Virus record (IMG/VR): IMGVR_UViG_3300013127_000029
Coordinates: 1-24,956 of that record
DNA: 24,956 nucleotides
DNA from: a virus
Reading direction: 5' to 3' (one strand)
Shown: positions 21,474 through 24,956 of the stretch, in pieces
Position numbering within the stretch: position 1 is the stretch's first letter
Layout: each line of letters starts with the position of its first letter
Made by a program: the position numbers and the translations under genes
The notes under the pieces: generated by a model
Told to the model about the DNA's origin: nothing
Databases searched by the model: none
The model's input: only the letters and a program-made list of their open reading frames with translations

Positions 21474-21535
21474 GCTGTCGCGTCTACCATTTCGCCACCT
21501 CCGCGTACAGTGCGGAGGGAAGGACTCGAACCTCC
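21474..21535 (-). tRNA. Circularly permuted tRNA gene, Leu-like
   Basis: Reading leftward: T-arm GGAGG-TTCGAGT-CCTTC (21535-21519), acceptor CCTCCGC (21518-21512), discriminator A (21511), a six-base linker CTGTAC, then the perfectly complementary acceptor GCGGAGG (21504-21498), TG, and D-arm GCG-AAATGGTAGA-CGC (21495-21480). The 5' half GCGGAGG-TG-GCG with this D-loop is characteristic of bacterial tRNA-Leu, and A73 agrees. The sequence before the T-arm (about 21575-21536) may supply a long variable arm and contains CTCAGAA, a possible CAG anticodon loop, but I could not pair it with the expected stem in the 5' half. No CCA is encoded. The two halves are adjacent in swapped order, the defining trait of permuted tRNA genes. 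Confidence 0.6.
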
Positions 21536-21591
21536 AGGTCTGAACGAAGCGTATCACCTTCTTTCTGAGATTGAGCTTGTCTCCAAAATCG

Positions 21592-22329
21592 TTAGCCGAG
21601 CAGCCAGCCGAGGATGTTGTCACCCACGTTGATGCGTGCCACGTCAGCATTGTTGGCTGTCTCGCGCGCCTTCTTGACGGCGTCAATCAGCCGGTGAATC
21701 TTCGCAACCAAGTCCGTCTTCGCACGCAAGGGGATTGCGCCCGAGTACTTGGTCGTCCGCCAGTGACCAACCGTCACGTCGCGGGTGATGATCTCTGCCT
21801 TACCCGGGTGCTCCGTCGTAGGCTCCAACAAGACGAGCTTGTCCTGAACCTTCTGCGTGCGCACCGTGCGTGCTTCGCGGGAAGCCCACAGGCCGAGCTG
21901 TTCGTTCTTCGTCCAGTCCGTTGCGATGTCGAGTTCCGGCAACGCATTGATGAAGGTCTGGATGTCTACGAGTTCCTTCTCCAAGTACAGGAGGAAGGGA
22001 ACCGGGGCATCCTTCACCAACACAACGCCGTCGATTTCAACGGACGCACGTGCAGTGGGTTGTACGTTGCCGTAGTCCTTGGACGCGACGATGTCCATCT
22101 GCTCGGTGAAGGCATGGCGCATGCTCTGGAGCACACTTGATATGTCGAACTGCACCTTGGTGCGTTCTTCATCCAAGTGTTCACCCTCGGCGTTGACCGG
22201 TTCGTATTGACGTACAAAGCCATTGAAGAGGAGGGGCTTCTTCGTCAGGTGGTGAAGGTCCGTGATCGTCTTCTGCGTACGAGCACGCACTCCCTTTTCT
22301 ACCGCAACTATCTGATTGAGTTTTTCCAT
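21592..22329 (-). CDS. DUF7873-like phage/bacterial protein
   Basis: This 245-residue protein of unknown function closely fits the pattern of a widespread uncharacterised family that I associate with DUF7873: L-N-Q-I-V-A-V-E-K-G-V near the N-terminus, T-D-L-H-H-L-T-K-K-P-L-L-F-N-G-F, then V-P-F-L-L-Y-L-E-K-E-L-V-D-I-Q-T-F (about 110-126) and the C-terminal Y-S-G-A-I-P-L-R-A-K. A helix-rich end (LVAKIHRLIDAVKKARE) follows. The family number is from memory. It has its own sigma70-like promoter, a short leader and a weak AGG site six bases before ATG 22329. The RNA region lies directly after its stop, so both are probably on one transcript. Confidence 0.75.
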   Translation of the reverse strand: MEKLNQIVAVEKGVRARTQKTITDLHHLTKKPLLFNGFVRQYEPVNAEGEHLDEERTKVQFDISSVLQSMRHAFTEQMDIVASKDYGNVQPTARASVEIDGVVLVKDAPVPFLLYLEKELVDIQTFINALPELDIATDWTKNEQLGLWASREARTVRTQKVQDKLVLLEPTTEHPGKAEIITRDVTVGHWRTTKYSGAIPLRAKTDLVAKIHRLIDAVKKARETANNADVARINVGDNILGWLLG

Positions 22330-22347
22330 GTGTGACCTCGAAAACGC

Positions 22348-22377
22348 ATAGTACTACAAACGCGCTACGAAAGTCAA
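22348..22377 (-). promoter_or_regulatory. Sigma70-like promoter for the DUF7873-like gene and RNA region
   Basis: Reading leftward, TTGACT (22377-22372) and TACTAT (22353-22348) are 18 bases apart. The expected transcription start is about 22341, giving a leader of about 12 bases before ATG 22329. This is the best -35 match in the window. Confidence 0.55.
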
Positions 22378-22410
22378 CACCGTTTCAAGCAAAGCCAGCA
22401 GAAGTGCTCA

Positions 22411-22764
22411 TCAGGCTTCGACGACGACTTGCTGGCGGTACACGCGACGACGATCGCCCCCGCTGTCGGTCACATAGATGGTGATCATCGCCGTGCCCGG
22501 TGTGAGCAAAGCCGTGTCGGCTGCGGTGAGTTTGAGATCAGCCTGGCCGCGCGTGCCGGGGTTTGCCTGGTTGCGAAGAACCATGTCGGCTTCAGTCTTG
22601 ATGATGACGGGCGGACGAATGACGTTGCCCTTATTGATCGCAATCTCCAGTTCGATGGGCAAACCCGTCAGGTCCACGCGGTTGGTCGTGGCGCACTCGG
22701 TCACCGTTATCAACAAACTCTCAACAGTTCCCGGGACGATCGTGATTGAACCTGTGATGGCCAT
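22411..22764 (-). CDS. Virion protein, small Ig-like/BppU-like
   Basis: This 117-residue all-beta protein is without charged motifs or signal peptide. It has the layout of small phage proteins with a BppU-N-like or Ig-like domain: G-S-I-T-I, then V-D-L-T-G-L-P-I-E-L-E-I, a polar stretch, and A-M-I-T-I-Y-V-T-D before a C-terminal strand V-Y-R-Q-Q-V-V-V-E. Such proteins occur near tail fibres or neck components. ATG 22764 is preceded by AAGGAG at 22779-22774, which overlaps the stop codon of the upstream gene. The family assignment is by pattern only. Confidence 0.65.
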   Translation of the reverse strand: MAITGSITIVPGTVESLLITVTECATTNRVDLTGLPIELEIAINKGNVIRPPVIIKTEADMVLRNQANPGTRGQADLKLTAADTALLTPGTAMITIYVTDSGGDRRRVYRQQVVVEA

Positions 22765-22776
22765 GACGTTTGCTCC

Positions 22777-23244
22777 TTAACACACGCAATGTTCGACGAG
22801 AAGTGTTGCTGTCAACTCAGCTTCCGTTTCCAAGGTTGCGCTCAATCCCGTGGATTCCAGCGTAGCAACAAACACCTGTTCTTCGATTGTTGCTGTGTAC
22901 TTCGGCACCGCTTCCAGATTTGCCCGCATCTCTTCAAATGATACCAGGGTTGCCACGAGGACGGCTTCTTCCAACGTCGCTTCGAGGTCGAAGAGCGTGG
23001 CGGTCTCCAGGGTGGCAAGCATCTCTTGGTTCGACGCCAGGGTTGCCGTCCATTCAGTGATGACGGTTTCCGCGGTCGTGACGAGCGTGGCAGACCAGTC
23101 CCCGGTGGTTTCCAGGGTCGCCAACAGCTCGTTGATGGACGCGAGGCACGCCTTGACCTCGACCGTGTCCACGACACGGGAGCCCCAGCCGAGCGTCGTG
23201 ACGAGTCCACCCTGCGAGCCCCAGCCGAGGGTTGTGATACTCAT
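22777..23244 (-). CDS. Repeat protein of about 10-residue ATLE units
   Basis: This 155-residue protein has an N-terminus that duplicates TTLGWGS (residues 4-10 and 16-22). From about residue 40 to the end it is a chain of ten or eleven units of nine to fifteen residues, each with the core A-T-L-E/V or variants (ATLETTGDW, ATLVTTAE, ATLASNQ, ATLETATLF, ATLEEAV, ATLVSFEE, ANLEAV, ATIEEQ, ATLESTG, ATLETE). Such alternating strands suggest a beta-solenoid or fibrous fold, and its placement between two virion-type genes suggests a head or tail fibre-like protein. It overlaps the upstream gene by ATGA and ends with EHCVC, two cysteines. Confidence 0.75.
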   Translation of the reverse strand: MSITTLGWGSQGGLVTTLGWGSRVVDTVEVKACLASINELLATLETTGDWSATLVTTAETVITEWTATLASNQEMLATLETATLFDLEATLEEAVLVATLVSFEEMRANLEAVPKYTATIEEQVFVATLESTGLSATLETEAELTATLLVEHCVC

Positions 23245-23795
23245 GTGCCACGCGTCCTTCGCGACGGTGCGGCTGTCTGCTGGACGATGTTGTTGCCGTT
23301 CTTGTCAGCGACGGAGAAGGTGAGCAGGACCGTGGTGTTGTCGTCGTCGTAGAGAACCCAGTTCCCGAGGTTGCCGTCCGCCAACTCCAGTCGGTTGCGG
23401 AGGATCTTGTTGGTGAGCACCGAGCGGGCGTTGGTCTCCTGCATGCTGGCACCCACCGATCCGACGATGTTGTGCGGCGCGAGCGGCGCGTCGAGCACGG
23501 CGTCGGGGATGAGCGTGGCGGGCTGCCACTTCTCCATCTCCCGAGTGTACCGGGGATTCTCGACCGTACGCGCCGCGTTAGAATACGTAATGAACAACAC
23601 GTCGTAAACGAGGGCTGGAACTGACGGGGGTGTCCAGAGTCCGCGGTATCGCCCGAACTGCGAATGCACCAGGTCGATGGTGTCAACCAAAGTCCCGTTC
23701 GTGTAGACGCGTGCGCGTGGGTACTGGTTGATGTCGCCATCTTCCAGGTTCAACGTCAGGTAGACGTTGGCGCCAGGGGTGAAAATTACGCTCAC
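23241..23795 (-). CDS. Phage structural protein (184 aa), GTG start
   Basis: This is a 184-residue protein, mostly beta, with the arrangement Y-P-R-A-R-V-Y-T-N-G-T-L-V, W-T-P-P-S-V-P-A, Y-D-V-L-F-I-T-Y-S-N and R-Y-T-R-E-M-E-K-W. That order (extended strand, aromatic-Pro turn, second sandwich, then a helical linker into a C-terminal beta domain) is common among phage virion proteins near fibres, though I know no named family. The only start is GTG 23795, with GGAAA about nine bases upstream. It overlaps the ATLE repeat gene by ATGA, indicating linked expression. Confidence 0.7.
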   Translation of the reverse strand: MSVIFTPGANVYLTLNLEDGDINQYPRARVYTNGTLVDTIDLVHSQFGRYRGLWTPPSVPALVYDVLFITYSNAARTVENPRYTREMEKWQPATLIPDAVLDAPLAPHNIVGSVGASMQETNARSVLTNKILRNRLELADGNLGNWVLYDDDNTTVLLTFSVADKNGNNIVQQTAAPSRRTRGT

Positions 23796-23847
23796 GTTTG
23801 GGTTTCCAGCACATCAACAGTACAACAACACCGGTTCTTTCGGAGGG

Positions 23848-24084
23848 TCACTGGCACAGCTCGATGCAATCTTCTCGCGCGCAGTTGGTCCAAAACCAAT
23901 GACCTGCCAGGAGACCCATCACAAACGAAATCCCGATGACGACCGCGAGGCGTTTACGCCCCCAGGCACGAATGACTTCACTGTAAGTGTCACCTTGGGT
24001 GCGGTTGAGTGCGAGCACGAGATCGATGGCTACGACGATTGCTGCAACCAGCCCTGTCAACCACCATGCGTAATTGGGCACCAT
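23848..24084 (-). CDS. Holin-like small membrane protein
   Basis: This 78-residue protein has two transmembrane helices, about residues 5-26 (YAWWLTGLVAAIVVAIDLVLAL) and 46-65 (LAVVIGISFVMGLLAGHWFW), linked by a polar segment of 19 residues with several basic residues. The size and topology match class II holins, which permeabilise the membrane at lysis. It has three cysteines near the end (C68, C73, C77). ATG 24084 has a strong AGGAGACGGAG Shine-Dalgarno; in-frame starts further upstream would enter the next gene. Other small membrane proteins are equally possible, since no lysozyme is nearby. Confidence 0.55.
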   Translation of the reverse strand: MVPNYAWWLTGLVAAIVVAIDLVLALNRTQGDTYSEVIRAWGRKRLAVVIGISFVMGLLAGHWFWTNCAREDCIELCQ

Positions 24085-24098
24085 CTCCGTCTCCTTGG

Positions 24099-24566
24099 TT
24101 AGTTCTCGGGCTCCGGCAGATACGACACTTTGCAATCCATCTCGGTGTTGGTCGAAGAACCCTGCGCCCGGCGACAGCGCAGTTGCATCTCCAACAGCAT
24201 CTTGCGTGTGATGCGGTGCTCGACCCGCAGAGCGTCTTTGAAATCCTCGCGAGCGTTCTTCACGTCGTTCTTGTAGGCGACGCCACCACCCAGGGTCACG
24301 AGCCCTGGCTCCAGGTGAAGCGCAGGGTCTGTTGCCTTGGCCCACACGAGCGTCATGCTGGTCACGCCACCCAGCATGAACGTCAGCACGGCAATCATCG
24401 CCGGAAGCGGGATGTGAATCTGACTCACCGGAATGGATTTCTCTTCGGGCGGCGGCATGACGATCGCGCCTGAGTGCGTCGGGCTCATTGGGCGCACAGG
24501 GAACGTGGGCATGTTAACCCCCGTTATCGGCGTCGGCGTTCTGTCGTCATCATTCCATCGGGGCAT
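24099..24566 (-). CDS. Single-pass membrane protein with coiled-coil tail
   Basis: This 155-residue protein has a proline-rich N-terminal 45 residues, a single transmembrane helix at about 55-76 (MIAVLTFMLGGVTSMTLVWA) and a C-terminal polar helix (KNDVKNAREDFKDALRVEHRITRKMLLEMQLRCRRAQ). It could be an i-spanin-type or holin-partner protein, as it precedes a small two-helix membrane protein, but lacks a diagnostic motif. It begins three bases after the stop of the preceding gene. It parallels the coiled-coil membrane protein at 16667-17338 in design but not in sequence. Confidence 0.6.
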   Translation of the reverse strand: MPRWNDDDRTPTPITGVNMPTFPVRPMSPTHSGAIVMPPPEEKSIPVSQIHIPLPAMIAVLTFMLGGVTSMTLVWAKATDPALHLEPGLVTLGGGVAYKNDVKNAREDFKDALRVEHRITRKMLLEMQLRCRRAQGSSTNTEMDCKVSYLPEPEN

Positions 24567-24568
24567 GG

Positions 24569-24841
24569 TCAGCCTCCTACTACGGTTTTCAGCGCGGCAA
24601 GGTTTGCGGTGTTCGCTTCCAGGTTCTTTTCGTACCCTTCAATCAACTGGGCCTTGAGGCGAAGGCCGACCGGGACATGCAGGCTCCTGATTGCGTCGTA
24701 CACGGTCGCAATCATCTTGGTGTGTTCCTTAAGTAGCATGATGTCGTTGCCGAGAAACGTCAGTAACTCACGATTGTCCAGATGTCCGAGGGGGATGCCT
24801 TCGGTCGGGGTGTTGTCGTCGTGTCCGTTTCCTGATGCCAT
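24569..24841 (-). CDS. Hypothetical helical protein (90 aa)
   Basis: This 90-residue protein starts at ATG 24841, preceded by AAGGAG eleven bases away; a longer reading to 24955 would run over the previous gene and is not favoured. The sequence is one or two long helices (ELLTFLGNDIMLLKEHTKMIATVYDAI and GLRLKAQLIEGYEKNLEANTANLAALKTVV). No membrane helix or motif is present. It is the first of a small group of membrane-associated genes, which may be its functional context. Confidence 0.6.
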   Translation of the reverse strand: MASGNGHDDNTPTEGIPLGHLDNRELLTFLGNDIMLLKEHTKMIATVYDAIRSLHVPVGLRLKAQLIEGYEKNLEANTANLAALKTVVGG

Positions 24842-24864
24842 GTGTACTACAACTCCTTGTAAAG

Positions 24865-24956
24865 TTACTGCCGCGTGTCCACGATCAAATTGAGCTGGGC
24901 GACAGTCGAGCACTCCATGATTTGTACTTTCAGCAAGGTGCCTGAAAGCCGACAAC
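24865..24956 (-). CDS. Partial gene at right edge, C-terminal end only
   Basis: A minus-strand frame is open from the right edge to TAA at 24867-24865. The last codons read ...CRLSGTLLKVQIMECSTVAQ then LNLIVDTRQ-stop. The alternating hydrophobic strands and the Shine-Dalgarno of the next gene immediately after this stop support a real gene, but 30 residues are too few to identify it. Confidence 0.5.
   Translation of the reverse strand, partial: CRLSGTLLKVQIMECSTVAQLNLIVDTRQ

Larger units (their letters stand above)
21163..21591 (-). other. 429-nt RNA region with three tRNA-like elements, no protein gene
   Basis: This stretch lies between the stop of the DUF7873-like gene and the GTG of the 66-residue gene, on the same strand as both. 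In transcription order it holds a Leu-like permuted tRNA (21474-21535), a Gly-like permuted tRNA (21310-21386), a hairpin (21222-21256) and an anticodonless tRNA-like element (21166-21216). The flanks of the two permuted genes share the octamer AAAGCTGA (21472-21465 and 21306-21299, minus strand), and CCGCAA (about 21408-21403) upstream of the Gly-like gene can pair with TTGCGG downstream (about 21280-21275). No known ribozyme core was recognised. Confidence 0.6.

Noticed and set aside
21380-21480. Naturally permuted group I intron around the tRNAs
   Set aside because: Only 80-95 nt separate the two permuted genes, and no P7/R-S element was recognised; a group I core needs about 200 nt or more.
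21160-21540. Three ordinary tRNA genes on the minus strand
   Set aside because: Each T-arm is convincing, but for two of them the complementary acceptor strand and D-arm lie after, not before, the T-arm, and the third has no room for an anticodon arm. None fits the normal 72-90 nt order.
21160-21591. tmRNA (one- or two-piece)
   Set aside because: The Leu-like and Gly-like D-arms, U73/A73 and lack of a tag-peptide frame or G3-U70 alanine signature argue against tmRNA.
23848-24345. 165-residue form of the holin-like protein
   Set aside because: Residues before MVPNYAWW are Arg-rich shadow sequence of the gene at 24099-24566; ATG 24084 has the ribosome site.
1-24956. CRISPR arrays, insertion sequences, integrase/attachment sites
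   Set aside because: No regularly spaced direct repeats, transposase, recombinase or long terminal repeats were seen in this window.

Overview
The window reads as part of a tailed bacteriophage genome, most likely a contractile-tailed (myovirus-type) phage. The evidence is a compact run of baseplate genes: a hub fragment, a gpV/gp5-type spike, a gp25-type wedge protein, a gpJ/gp6-type wedge protein and a gpI-type tail protein, followed by a 1216-residue beta-helical tail spike. Genes are packed with TAATG and ATGA start/stop overlaps. Host identity cannot be read directly. A protein resembling the SspB proteins of Myxococcota/deltaproteobacteria hints at, but does not prove, a Gram-negative host of that kind.

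Layout: bases 1-10562 (+) are one tail/baseplate transcription unit, with several unrecognised virion proteins between the wedge genes. A short regulatory gap (10563-10713) holds a perfect 16-bp palindrome and a terminator-like hairpin. Then come the tail spike (10714-14364) and two small genes coupled to it by ATGA overlaps. From 14978 to 17338 (+) is an accessory block: a ribbon-helix-helix regulator, an SspB-like (ClpXP-adaptor fold) protein, an RRM RNA-binding protein, a membrane protein with an HEXXH motif, and a membrane/coiled-coil protein. The first two appear to be driven by sigma70-like promoters whose predicted transcription starts fall on the start codons, implying leaderless messages.

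At 17327 the coding strand flips and everything to the right is on the minus strand. Reading in the direction of transcription from the right edge: a partial gene, a coiled-coil protein, two membrane proteins (one holin-like), three virion-type proteins (one built of about 10-residue ATLE repeats), a DUF7873-like protein with its own promoter, a 430-base RNA region, then small conserved phage proteins, a secreted staphylococcal-nuclease homologue, a DUF3268-like zinc-finger protein, a class I methyltransferase, a MazG-like pyrophosphohydrolase and two unknown proteins.

The most unusual stretch is the RNA region 21163-21591 (minus strand). It contains two tRNA genes whose halves appear in swapped order: T-arm and 3' acceptor strand first, then a 7-8 nt linker, then the perfectly complementary 5' acceptor strand and a canonical D-arm. 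One is Leu-like and one Gly-like, and both look like circularly permuted tRNA genes. They are followed by a 51-nt tRNA-like element in normal order that has acceptor, D-like and T arms but no anticodon arm, and that appears to sequester the ribosome-binding site of the next gene. The anticodon arms of the permuted genes could not be assembled convincingly by eye, so whether they yield functional tRNAs is open.
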